Virus record (IMG/VR): IMGVR_UViG_3300046524_000595
Coordinates: 1-46,425 of that record
Length of the DNA stretch: 46,425 nt
From: a virus
Strand: one strand, 5' to 3'
Of this stretch, positions 6,994 to 14,667 are shown piece after piece. The translations under genes and the position numbers were made by a program. How positions within the stretch are numbered: the first letter of the stretch is position 1; each line of letters starts with the position of its first letter. The notes under the pieces were generated by a model. That model saw only the letters and a program-made list of their open reading frames with translations, had not been told where the DNA came from and made no database searches.

Positions 6994-9708
6994 TTACGCG
7001 CACTGGAAGATCCAGCAGCGGACAGTGGTGGGTTTGTTAAACATCGCGTTGCCGGCGCCTTGTGAAGCGCGCACGGCGCTATAGACGGCCTTGTTGGATT
7101 CCAGCCATTTGTGGCTGCGGCTGTTGACCAGCAGCCCGCGCAAGGTCTTGAGGTCGGCGAGGTTCTGCCGATGCTCGCTGGCCTTTTCGGCGAACTCGTT
7201 GAGGTTGATCGCGATGAGTTTCGGGTCGGTGCTGTGGTTGACCTGCGGATCTTCGCCAAGGCTTTCGAGGTATTCGTAGACTTCCCAGAATTCGGCAACC
7301 AGCGGGTGGTCGGCACTGATCGCGGCTTGCCGCTCCAGTGCCATAACCATCAGTGCCTGATGGGTCGTGGCGACGTGGTTGTCATCGAGCGGGCACACCA
7401 GGCGCAGGCAATCGACCAGGGCCATCAACTGGCTGTGGTTCTTGATGATCCGTTCCACACGGATTTCTTTGAGCCTGCGCAATTGCTGTTCATGAACCAG
7501 TACGCGCTCGGCGAACTTGGCCATCACCTGAGCTTCGGCCCGCACAGCCAGCAACAGGAAGTGGCTCAGTTGCTCGACCGGGATCAGGTTCAGGTTGTCA
7601 GCCGCTGCACGGCTCTCGGTGGTGACTTCCGGGCGCGCAAAGTGGGATTTGATAATCCGGGTCAGGATCGCTTCGGACGCGCTGACATCGGCGTTCTGAC
7701 TGATCGCAATCGCGCCCCGAAACGGTGGTTCGTAGGTCTCGTTGCCGCTGGTTTTCATGCCTTTGGTGCCGAGCGTGCCGCCGCCGTAGAAGTCTTTCAG
7801 TTCGTCCCAGTCGAAGCCCTTGGCGTGCGCTTTATCCGGCTCGTTGCGGTCGCCTTCGATCAGCACGACAGGCATGTTCGAGACTTGGCCCATGGCACGC
7901 TGTCGGCCGGCGCGGGTCGATTTCGACGGGTCAAAACCTTCATGCTCACGGCCGAGTAGTTTCCACAGGAAGGTCAGCAGCGTGGTCTTGCCGGCACCGG
8001 CCTCGCCGGTGACCTCAAGGAACGGAAAGGATTTGTACTGCGCCCGGATCTGCTCGGCGAACAGTGAGCCAAACCAAAAGGCCAGGGCGACGATGCCCTT
8101 GGCGCCGAAGCACAGCCATAGCATCGGCAACCAGTCCGTGCGGTACTGTTTGCTGTCGCGCTGTATGTGCATGGCGATCGACTTCTGCAGCGTCTTCAGC
8201 CGCAGCTTCCCGAACTCGAAAAAGTCCTCCTTGTTCACCTGGCTTACGATGCCGCCGCGCACCGCGAGATCGCCAAAGACGTAGCAACCGTGCAGTTTGC
8301 TGTAGCCGATGAAGTCGATGGTTTCGACCGTCTTCAGGCCGAACAACTGGTCCTTCATGATCTTGTCGAGCTGCTGCCCGCTGCCGGTGAACACGGCGCC
8401 GGCGGCCATACTGAGCAAGCGTTTCTTGAACTCGCTGGCGGCAGCGACCTGGCCACCGGTGAAGGTGTTCTTCACGCTGCCACTGTCGTGCGGGAAATCG
8501 ACGCGGAAGTAGTACCAGGATTCGTCGGTGACTTCGTTGCGCTGGAAATACAGCGCTTGCGGGTAGCAGTTGGCGATTTCCACCACGCCACCGCATTGGC
8601 GCAGGGCCTTATCGCGGCGCTGCTTGTCGTTCAGCAACTGGTCTTCGTGACGCTCGGAAGACTCCAGCGCCTGCATGGCCTTGTTGAATTTCTCCAGGTC
8701 CATCTTGAACCAGTAGAGCCGGCTGTCGAAGCCGAAGTGAAACTCATGGCGCTCGCGCCATTCGTACATCAGCACGCCTTTCTCTGATGCGCTTTCGGCG
8801 ATCAGCAAGGCACCGTGGTAGCGAGCGGTGGCGAGATCCTTTTCGATCTGCTCGGCACGTTCGCTCTCGCCGTCGATGAATGCCCAGCGTTGATGCAGAT
8901 CGTTCCAATCGACCTTGCGACTGTCCGATTGCGGGATCTGTGCTGCTTCGCACTCATAGCCCAGGGCGCGAGCCTGACGCACCCAACGCTTGGTGTATTT
9001 GTGCGCGCCGGGTTCGTTGTCCAGTGCCCAAACCAGTTTGGGCAATTTGCCGCCGCGCAGCCGTGCCAGCTCTTTCAGGGATTCTTCAGGGAAAAAGGCA
9101 GACGACATTGCCGACACCGCCGCAATGCCGTTATGCACCAGGGCGATGGCATCGAAGATACCCTCGACAACCCACAGCTCTTTGACGTCCAGCAGTTCGA
9201 CGCAAGGCGGGCACCACCAAAAGCCGCGCGGGCTGTCACCGGGCTTGAATCGCGCCTTCATCTTGCCGAACCGGTGCGGCCGGTCGATCAGGCGTTCCCA
9301 GTAGCCTCCTTTCTCCAACGCAAAACGCACCGTCGCGCTGCCGGCATTCAGTTCGCCGGAGAAATACGTTTCCTGCGTAAACCAGCCCTGAATCATATCG
9401 AGCCGAAACCCACGGGCAAATTCCAGATAGGCACGGGCGGTGGCGCTGGGGTGTTGCTCGCTGGCCGGAGCGCGCTTGCTCCAGTCTTCGAACAGGTCTT
9501 CGTAGATTTCTTTGACGTGCCAGGTCTGGCCACACTTGCCCCGGCCGCAACGGATCATCCATGGGTCATCGTGAAAGGCGTACAACTCCTTTTTCTTGCA
9601 CGCCGGGCATTCGCCCTGGCGCATGTATTTGCCGGCTTTGTGCTTGAGTCCGTAGTCGGATTCAAGGCGTTGCAGGATGTCGGCGCGCAGATCGTGCTTC
9701 ATGTTCAT
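6994..9708 (-). CDS. phage replication protein: zinc finger, Toprim primase and helicase/ATPase
   Basis: This 904-aa protein probably primes and unwinds phage DNA. Residues 34-59 hold a zinc-binding pattern (CPAC, then CGRGKCG). A Toprim domain follows, with ELWVVEGIFDAIAL (177-190; the catalytic Glu is in VEG) and the acidic ALDNEPG (228-234). The C-terminal half has a Walker A motif GEAGAGKTT (568-576) and a Walker B-like VVLIEGD (614-620). This layout resembles satellite and phage primase-helicases rather than the rolling-circle protein A of P2, so replication may differ from the P2 model. It lies mid-operon, downstream of the small regulator genes. Confidence 0.9.
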   Translation of the reverse strand: MNMKHDLRADILQRLESDYGLKHKAGKYMRQGECPACKKKELYAFHDDPWMIRCGRGKCGQTWHVKEIYEDLFEDWSKRAPASEQHPSATARAYLEFARGFRLDMIQGWFTQETYFSGELNAGSATVRFALEKGGYWERLIDRPHRFGKMKARFKPGDSPRGFWWCPPCVELLDVKELWVVEGIFDAIALVHNGIAAVSAMSSAFFPEESLKELARLRGGKLPKLVWALDNEPGAHKYTKRWVRQARALGYECEAAQIPQSDSRKVDWNDLHQRWAFIDGESERAEQIEKDLATARYHGALLIAESASEKGVLMYEWRERHEFHFGFDSRLYWFKMDLEKFNKAMQALESSERHEDQLLNDKQRRDKALRQCGGVVEIANCYPQALYFQRNEVTDESWYYFRVDFPHDSGSVKNTFTGGQVAAASEFKKRLLSMAAGAVFTGSGQQLDKIMKDQLFGLKTVETIDFIGYSKLHGCYVFGDLAVRGGIVSQVNKEDFFEFGKLRLKTLQKSIAMHIQRDSKQYRTDWLPMLWLCFGAKGIVALAFWFGSLFAEQIRAQYKSFPFLEVTGEAGAGKTTLLTFLWKLLGREHEGFDPSKSTRAGRQRAMGQVSNMPVVLIEGDRNEPDKAHAKGFDWDELKDFYGGGTLGTKGMKTSGNETYEPPFRGAIAISQNADVSASEAILTRIIKSHFARPEVTTESRAAADNLNLIPVEQLSHFLLLAVRAEAQVMAKFAERVLVHEQQLRRLKEIRVERIIKNHSQLMALVDCLRLVCPLDDNHVATTHQALMVMALERQAAISADHPLVAEFWEVYEYLESLGEDPQVNHSTDPKLIAINLNEFAEKASEHRQNLADLKTLRGLLVNSRSHKWLESNKAVYSAVRASQGAGNAMFNKPTTVRCWIFQCA

Positions 9709-9714
9709 CGGGGC

Positions 9715-9948
9715 TTACTTCACTTCGCCGAGACTGTGTTTAAGGGCGCCAATCAGGCGTTTTTGCGCGGCCATCACCGGGAAGGCCGAGAGCAGCGAGC
9801 CGTGCCTTAAACCCTCGGGGATCATGCGAAAGCGATCGTCATACCAGTACTCGTTGAACTGCATCGAGTACTGGGCGCGCAGTGCCTGGAGCAAGGCTTC
9901 GGCCTGTGCGCGGGGCAGTTTTGCGGTGATGGCGATGTCGATTTCCAT
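9715..9948 (-). CDS. small hypothetical protein
   Basis: The product is 77 aa and starts MEIDIAITAKLPRAQAEALL. A predicted beta strand and helix at the N-terminus are followed by an aromatic patch (FNEYWYDDRFRM). It ends 6 bp before the start of the replication gene, so it is very probably co-transcribed with it. I do not recognise the family. The tight packing, ATG start and compact amphipathic composition support a real gene. Confidence 0.6.
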   Translation of the reverse strand: MEIDIAITAKLPRAQAEALLQALRAQYSMQFNEYWYDDRFRMIPEGLRHGSLLSAFPVMAAQKRLIGALKHSLGEVK

Positions 9949-10023
9949 AATCCACCTCGGATTTCAGGCAAAGCTCACCCAAACCCACGGGGAGCGGGGC
10001 AGGGCGGGGTGTTTAAAAAGGGG

Positions 10024-10395
10024 TTACAGAGGGTGGTGCTTGTACGCGGAATCGCGCTGGGCGAGCAGGGTCTGCGGCAGCAGCCTCGCCGGTACCGGGT
10101 AGCGCAGATCGGCACGGGTGTCGATCAAGTGCACGACCGTGCAGCCGGGACTGTTGCCCCAGTCCACGCCTATCCACTTGCGCTGATTGATCACCTGCAA
10201 TTCAGTCCAAGCGTTGTGCACCAGTCGCTCCGCCATGAAAACAGGAACCTCCAGCGACGTGGCCAAGTGACGAACGCAGTTTTCATAGAGCAGGTCCGAG
10301 TCCACCAGGTACTGCGCTTCGTGCCTTTGCAGGTAAGCGAACGCGGCACGCTGCATGCTGCTGCGGTAATCGTGGGTCAACTGATCGTGGTTCAT
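10024..10395 (-). CDS. hypothetical early protein
   Basis: The product is 123 aa, starting MNHDQLTHDYRSSMQRAAFA. The ATG overlaps the TGA of the Ogr-like gene (ATGA), indicating translational coupling. The sequence is mostly helical with a Trp-rich centre (RKWIGVDWG). I see no motif that gives a function. It lies between the late activator and the replication genes in the leftward early operon. Confidence 0.65.
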   Translation of the reverse strand: MNHDQLTHDYRSSMQRAAFAYLQRHEAQYLVDSDLLYENCVRHLATSLEVPVFMAERLVHNAWTELQVINQRKWIGVDWGNSPGCTVVHLIDTRADLRYPVPARLLPQTLLAQRDSAYKHHPL

Positions 10396-10682
10396 TGCGC
10401 ACACTCCATTTCCATTTGGTCGAGCAGGTCGGGTTGATCGTTGGCGGTCTTCATCGCAGCGCGGCGCAAGGCGATGTCAGCGATGGGCAAACGCACTGAT
10501 GGATTGGCCATGCCGCTGGGACTCATTTCGTGAGTCATCTCAAACTCAGCACGCACCGACCAGCCGCAGGCCTCGTTGGTGCATTGCAGATAGGCCACTC
10601 GCAGGAAAATGTGTGTGCCTTCGCTGGTGCGGATACGCATGCGGCCGAGGCAGTGCGGGCAAACCAGTTTGTATGTACTCAC
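10392..10682 (-). CDS. ogr: Ogr/Delta-like zinc-finger activator of late genes
   Basis: In P2-like phages Ogr activates the late promoters by binding a dyad near -55 and contacting RNA polymerase. The 96-aa protein has the N-terminal zinc-binding signature CPHCLGRMRIR with CTNEACG (Cys pairs at about 8/11 and 34/39), followed by VRAEF. The body matches Ogr/Delta in size. It is in the early operon here, not next to D as in P2. Its probable targets are the TGTA-N11-TACA dyads at 33869, 26304 and 21407. The gene overlaps the next gene by 4 bp. Confidence 0.85.
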   Translation of the reverse strand: MSTYKLVCPHCLGRMRIRTSEGTHIFLRVAYLQCTNEACGWSVRAEFEMTHEMSPSGMANPSVRLPIADIALRRAAMKTANDQPDLLDQMEMECAQ

Positions 10683-11152
10683 CCAGCGATCCCCCGACCG
10701 TGCAGTTGAATGGTGGCCAGCACTTCGGCGTAGCGGGCGGACATGTAGTGCACCAGAGCGTTGATGATTGCTTGGGCTTCGCAGGACTCAATGACACCGT
10801 CGTCGAGTGCTTTGGCAATGATCTGATCAACCATCCCGCGCTTGGCGGCGGCTTTGACTGACCGGTTGTACAACTCGACGTTGTCCAGATCCGCCGATGC
10901 TGTCAGCGGGACGAACATTCCGCCGTATTTGGCTGCGATGTAATCCGGCAGGAAGGTTGTTCCTGCTACCTGTTCGAGGCGATGAATGTGGTCATCACTC
11001 AGCGGTCGGCTGCCGGCGTTTTCATAGGCCTGGTTGTCGAATTTTTTGAGCGGCATTCCCAAGTCGGCAGCTGCGTAAATGCGGCCTCCTTGGTAAGCAC
11101 CGATCACTGCGCTGACCACGTCTTTCCTGTTGGCTAGAACTGGGCGTTTCAT
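10679..11152 (-). CDS. CII/YmfL-like phage regulatory protein
   Basis: The product is 157 aa from an ATG at 11152 (MKRPVLANRKDVVSAVIGAY); an upstream Met at 11176 is less likely. The segments AADLGMPLKKFDNQAYENAG and LSDDHIHRLEQ match the phage regulatory CII/YmfL family as I know it. The N-terminal part looks like a helix-turn-helix. It is the second gene after the Cro-like protein in the early leftward operon and probably affects the lysis-lysogeny decision. The stop overlaps the Ogr start. Confidence 0.78.
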   Translation of the reverse strand: MKRPVLANRKDVVSAVIGAYQGGRIYAAADLGMPLKKFDNQAYENAGSRPLSDDHIHRLEQVAGTTFLPDYIAAKYGGMFVPLTASADLDNVELYNRSVKAAAKRGMVDQIIAKALDDGVIESCEAQAIINALVHYMSARYAEVLATIQLHGRGIAG

Positions 11153-11181
11153 CTTCTGGTTTCCTCCCTGAGCCAACGGGC

Positions 11182-11394
11182 TTAGTTTTCAATCACGCCG
11201 TCTTTGATACCGAGCAGTACCGCGGCGCGATGAGACTCACCCCGCAGACATTTCTTCTGTCCGTTCAGCACGGCATACACCGTAGAAGGCGTGAGGTTGT
11301 GTTGATCGGCCCAATCCTTGGCAGATAGACCTTGATGCGCGAGGCGCTCGCGGGCGCCTTGGCACGCTTGCTCCGTGGGGTATCCGTTCGGCAT
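11182..11394 (-). CDS. Cro-like HTH protein
   Basis: The product is 70 aa from an ATG at 11394. Residues about 25-45 form a clear helix-turn-helix: GLSAKDWADQHNLTPSTVYA. Such short proteins are the first gene of phage early operons and act as Cro-type repressors of the CI gene and of their own operon. The gene diverges from the CI-like repressor across a 72-bp control region with repeats. Longer starts (to 11532) would run through that operator and into the repressor gene, and are rejected. Confidence 0.8.
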   Translation of the reverse strand: MPNGYPTEQACQGARERLAHQGLSAKDWADQHNLTPSTVYAVLNGQKKCLRGESHRAAVLLGIKDGVIEN

Positions 11395-11401
11395 AGTCTC
11401 G

Positions 11402-11486
11402 TTTCGTGTGATTTCGTGTGATGACAGGCGAAGTATTTCCCATGATTGTGGGAATGTCAAATCGCTATGGAGACATTTGTGGGAAT
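11402..11486. promoter_or_regulatory. lysis-lysogeny control region (operators)
   Basis: Two features lie between the divergent regulators. The first is a tandem repeat of TTTCGTGTGA (11402-11411 and 11412-11421). The second is the palindrome TTCCCA-N6-TGGGAA (11437-11454). A further TGTGGGAAT half-site is at 11478-11486, inside the first codons of the repressor. The two motif types could be sites of the Cro-like and CI-like proteins respectively. The internal half-site suggests autoregulation. Which protein binds which motif is an inference. Confidence 0.55.
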
Positions 11487-11826
11487 TGGTGATCGCCTGA
11501 AAGAAGAGCGCGAACGGTTGGGCTTCAATCAAACCGATTTCGCAGCGAAGGCTGGTGCCTCAAAAAACAGCCAATACAACTACGAGAAGGGCGAACGTAG
11601 CCCTGATGCGACCTATCTAGCCGCAGTGGCTGAGAAGGGAGTCGACGTGTTGTATGTGGTGACCGGTGAGCGCAAGCCCACGACGGTCGAAAGCATCAGT
11701 CCCGACACGGCAAAATTTCTTGAGTTCTATCAGCGCGTCACGGACTTGGATCGAGAGGTGCTGCTTCGTATGGTTTCGGCTTTTGCAAAAGCCGCGAGCA
11801 TTGATGGGAAAAAAGAGAACGACTGA
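11467..11826 (+). CDS. CI-like repressor (XRE HTH)
   Basis: This is the probable prophage maintenance repressor, 119 aa. An XRE-type helix-turn-helix occupies residues 9-65 (IGDRLKEERERLGFNQTDFA). A short C-terminal helical region follows that may dimerise. There is no LexA-like Ser-Lys protease domain, so induction is probably not by RecA-stimulated cleavage, similar to P2 C. The ATG at 11467 is used because the domain begins there; an upstream TTG at 11446 is in frame but lies within the operator palindrome. A strong terminator follows at 11864. Confidence 0.88.
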   Translation: METFVGIGDRLKEERERLGFNQTDFAAKAGASKNSQYNYEKGERSPDATYLAAVAEKGVDVLYVVTGERKPTTVESISPDTAKFLEFYQRVTDLDREVLLRMVSAFAKAASIDGKKEND

Positions 11827-11863
11827 CCTGGGCAATGACTGTTCAGGTGTGTAGGCGCAACAC

Positions 11864-11887
11864 GCCGGCCACGATGGCCGGCTTTTT
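11864..11887 (+). terminator. intrinsic terminator after the repressor
   Basis: An 8-bp perfect GC-rich stem (GCCGGCCA with TGGCCGGC) with a 3-nt loop is followed directly by TTTTT. It is about 40 bp after the repressor stop. It isolates the repressor transcript from the cargo genes downstream, which carry their own ribosome binding sites. Confidence 0.87.
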
Positions 11888-11913
11888 CATGGATATAGAA
11901 AGGAGCGGTTCGA

Positions 11914-12690
11914 ATGGCTTTGAAGCCCTGTAAGTCTTGCAAACACAAAGTAGATATTTCAGCGAAGGTTTGTCCCAGCTGTGGCGTTGCCGATCCGGGA
12001 GTCACCCTGGGCCAGAAGATCGGCGGGTTTGTCATTCTGGTAATCATCATCGCAGTGACAGTGTCGATGTGCTCTCGGGGTAACAAAGACGAGCCTGTCG
12101 AAAAGGTAACGCAGAGTGTTGCGACCAAGGCTTACACGATCACTAAAGACGATTTCCAAGAGGGACGACCTCGTAAAGTTGAAGTCGTTTTACCCAAGCG
12201 TGTAAGTGACGCGGAGCTGGCTGAAGTAGCCAAGTCCGTTCGCGCCGATACAAAGTCGAAGCCCAAGACGACATTCATCGGCTTCAGGATCGAAGGCCAA
12301 AACGACAAGGCCTACTGGGCCAATGCCAGTTTTGACCCCGACTACAAAAGCTCGCTCATCGGCCTTAGCGCGCAGGACTATGAAACTCTGAAGGGGCTGG
12401 ACCTGAAGGAGTATCCAGATCGGCTGGGTTCCTGGTTGCGCGACGGTGCTCTTGGTCATTTGGTCGTGTTGTACAAACGCGATGGCAAATATTCCATGGA
12501 CCAAATCTTTGCGAGTGGTGGGAAAAATACATATAGCTATCGAGCAGAGAAGCTTGCTGATGGTGGACTGCGCCTGGATGAGCCAGACAATATGTTCAAT
12601 GAGTACTACGTAGTCGATGCAAAGGGGAACTTGCAGGGATGGGGTGAGAACGGTGTCTACATGACCCTGCCACCGCGTCCGGTACTGTAA
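11914..12690 (+). CDS. zinc-ribbon membrane protein, phage cargo
   Basis: The product is 258 aa. The N-terminus is a zinc ribbon with two CxxC pairs (CKSC, then CPSC, within residues 6-24). A transmembrane helix follows (about 37-52, FVILVIIIAVTVSM). The rest, about 200 aa, is a soluble domain of unknown type. AAGGAG precedes the ATG. It is transcribed opposite to the late genes and lies between regulator and tail genes, the usual place for lysogenic-conversion genes. Superinfection exclusion is a possible role but rests only on context and membrane topology. Confidence 0.75.
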   Translation: MALKPCKSCKHKVDISAKVCPSCGVADPGVTLGQKIGGFVILVIIIAVTVSMCSRGNKDEPVEKVTQSVATKAYTITKDDFQEGRPRKVEVVLPKRVSDAELAEVAKSVRADTKSKPKTTFIGFRIEGQNDKAYWANASFDPDYKSSLIGLSAQDYETLKGLDLKEYPDRLGSWLRDGALGHLVVLYKRDGKYSMDQIFASGGKNTYSYRAEKLADGGLRLDEPDNMFNEYYVVDAKGNLQGWGENGVYMTLPPRPVL

Positions 12691-12895
12691 AACCCGGCGC
12701 AACTGCTACTTACATTTCCAACGTGGTGCATAGGTACGGGAGTAGCCATCTGGAAGGCGACACCCATTCAGTCCGGACCCAAATGATTTAGCGGGGCTGG
12801 TGGCACAGAAAAACGTGCTGAGAATGGGTGACTCCCGGGCGGTTCAGGTGCTGCGAATGGCGCCCCGCCCATCACAAGGAAATGGAGTACGCACG

Positions 12896-13012
12896 ATGGA
12901 AAACCTTACCCCTTTGGAGCACCTTTTTTTGCAGCTTCTCGCGAAGCTGGATGACCAGCAGCGGCAGGATGTGCTGAGGATCATGGAGGCGCTTGTGCAG
13001 TCAACGAAGTAA
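12896..13012 (+). CDS. 38-aa small protein
   Basis: A short product starts MENLTPLEHLFLQLLAKLDD and continues as a Leu-rich amphipathic helix to the end. GGAG lies 8 nt before the ATG at 12896. The frame stays open upstream to 12800, but the residues there are not protein-like. The regular heptad pattern suggests a helical dimer or a regulator of a partner protein. The function is unknown. Confidence 0.55.
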   Translation: MENLTPLEHLFLQLLAKLDDQQRQDVLRIMEALVQSTK

Positions 13013-13241
13013 GGCGTTACACGAGGTAGCTCCGGTAGCTTTCCGGGGCTTTCACGTTTGTAGGCACGTTCACGGGAGGCGCTTGTCCTTCCGCTGTGCA
13101 GCTCAAGAAACAGATGCATAAGTCGACAAACTTTATGGAGTGAGAACTCTGCAGGGCCGTATCTGAAGAGGCTTTACCGTCTATTCCACGCGGCCTGCAA
13201 CGAGTTCTCCATTGAAATGGCACACGGAAAAGGTCAGATTT

Positions 13242-13640
13242 GTGGAAGTTGAAAAAGAAGTCAAAGCGGCGAAAAAACTAGCGGTTCGAGGCCTGATCAT
13301 TGCGGTAGTAGGTTTTGTTTTTGTTTTGGTCTCGTTGCTTCTGGGGATTTACGGATGGGCGGATCTCAATGGATGGGTGACGGTAAAAAACCTTGTGGGC
13401 ACTATCTACACGAATACTCAGTTTCCAGTGCTGGGGTCCCTCTGGAAGATTGCTGCCCAGCCCAATTTGAATGAACCACTACAGCTGCAAAACCTAGGTT
13501 TTTTTGGTGAGATTGTGGTGTTTATGATCGGTGCAGCGATGGTAGGCACTGCTAATAGGACACTCACGGATGTCGCCAAAGCGTCACATGATGCGACACA
13601 GGAGCGTCGGAAAGAGCAGCTCAAGAAGCAGCAGCAATAA
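13242..13640 (+). CDS. small two-helix membrane protein
   Basis: The product has two hydrophobic helices (LIIAVVGFVFVLVSLLLGIY near the N-terminus and EIVVFMIGAAMVG later) and a highly charged C-terminal tail (QERRKEQLKKQQQ). A GTG at 13242 is preferred because AAAAGG lies 8 nt upstream; a TTG at 13212 is in frame but has no such site. It belongs to the cargo block. Membrane cargo proteins in temperate phages often alter infection by other phages, but nothing in the sequence proves that here. Confidence 0.65.
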   Translation: MEVEKEVKAAKKLAVRGLIIAVVGFVFVLVSLLLGIYGWADLNGWVTVKNLVGTIYTNTQFPVLGSLWKIAAQPNLNEPLQLQNLGFFGEIVVFMIGAAMVGTANRTLTDVAKASHDATQERRKEQLKKQQQ

Positions 13641-13695
13641 GAGTTAAAAGGACAGGCATGAAAGGAAGGCGAAGTTTTCATTGACCATTGCAAGC

Positions 13696-13722
13696 AAATG
13701 CCCGGCTATCAGCCGGGCATTT
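13696..13722. terminator. bidirectional terminator
   Basis: AAATGCCCGGC and its exact complement form an 11-bp stem with a TATCA loop, with T-rich ends on both sides. It lies between the convergent membrane-protein gene (ending 13640) and the zinc-ribbon gene (ending 13725), so it can stop transcription from both directions. Confidence 0.82.
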
Positions 13723-13724
13723 CT

Positions 13725-14072
13725 TCAAACAATGACGGTTTCGGAAAAATCGCAAGAGTCACACTTATATAAACGTGAATTCGCTCCTAATGCGCCGAAT
13801 GTCGCGTCTGGTTTCGAGGATACTAGTTTATAGGTTCTGTTATTACAGCTAGGGCAGCGCTCACCGGTGGCACTGGTTAATGAGCTGATTTTCTCTTTCA
13901 GTTGCGCATTTTCTGATAGCAGGTCTGCAAGCTTGAGCTTGACCTCTGATAGCTCGAGGCTGAGATCGGCTAGAATTCCTTTAAACTCAGCGTTCTCAAT
14001 ATTTTTGCTGATGTCTTTCAACCGCAGTGCAAGGTTTACGGCCGTTGAAACTGTAGAAATTAGGTCTGTCAT
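13725..14072 (-). CDS. coiled-coil and zinc-ribbon protein
   Basis: The product is 115 aa. The first 65 residues form a long heptad-rich helix (ILADLSLELSEVKLKLADLL), predicted to be a coiled coil. The C-terminal half is a zinc ribbon with CPSC and CDSC pairs about 32 residues apart. It is the only leftward gene in the cargo block and is flanked by a bidirectional terminator. Its composition is less GC-rich than that of the structural genes, which fits independent acquisition. The function is unknown. Confidence 0.75.
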   Translation of the reverse strand: MTDLISTVSTAVNLALRLKDISKNIENAEFKGILADLSLELSEVKLKLADLLSENAQLKEKISSLTSATGERCPSCNNRTYKLVSSKPDATFGALGANSRLYKCDSCDFSETVIV

Positions 14073-14187
14073 TCTGCTTCCTTGATGAGTGGTCTCTTCT
14101 GCTTGCAGTATAGAGTGATGAAAAAATTTCTAAGAGTGAAAATATCCGGCGTCAAACCGATCAGAGAACGATGGAAAGAGGACGCTT

Positions 14188-14646
14188 ATGAAAAGCGAGT
14201 ATTGGGTCAGCATCAGTATCAGCATGGCGCTTTTGACGTTTTCCACCGGAGCGCTCGCCGAGCGTTGCGACACAATCTTGGCAAAGCTTCAGCAGGAGCG
14301 CCATCTAACACTGGTCAAGCAGACCGAAGGCAAACAGACTACCGAATATCGTGACGGTTTAAACACCACCCTCTCTTTAAGCTGTGCACTCGGATTGCCG
14401 AACATCATGGTTTCATGGGACGGTGCGAGGCCTGACCAGCAATTCTATGAGCTGGTCGGTAGAGCTGGCAGCTTAGTTTCAAGGCGCTCTGCGTCCGATA
14501 TTGCAAAGTTTTCGGAGCAATGTCGGACGAAGGCGCTAAACGACAGCGGAGAGATTGCAAAAGTTGAGCTGAAGGGGCTTGCCATTGAATGCCAAGCTTT
14601 TGATCGCGACGGTGGGGGGACGATCATTTCTGTGTTTGCGGGATAA
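14188..14646 (+). CDS. secreted hypothetical protein, phage cargo
   Basis: The product is 152 aa with a classic signal peptide: Lys near the start, a hydrophobic core (VSISISMALLTFSTG) and an ALA-E cleavage site at about residue 24. The mature part has four Cys residues, which could form periplasmic disulfides. AGAGGA precedes the ATG. A gene expressed in the lysogen and exported to the periplasm next to tail genes is a typical lysogenic-conversion gene. I do not recognise the family. Confidence 0.75.
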   Translation: MKSEYWVSISISMALLTFSTGALAERCDTILAKLQQERHLTLVKQTEGKQTTEYRDGLNTTLSLSCALGLPNIMVSWDGARPDQQFYELVGRAGSLVSRRSASDIAKFSEQCRTKALNDSGEIAKVELKGLAIECQAFDRDGGGTIISVFAG

Positions 14647-14667
14647 CGACTATGTGGTTTGCCCCTT

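Noticed and set aside
11446-11466. TTG start for the CI-like repressor
   Set aside because: It lies within the operator palindrome, and the domain starts after the ATG at 11467.
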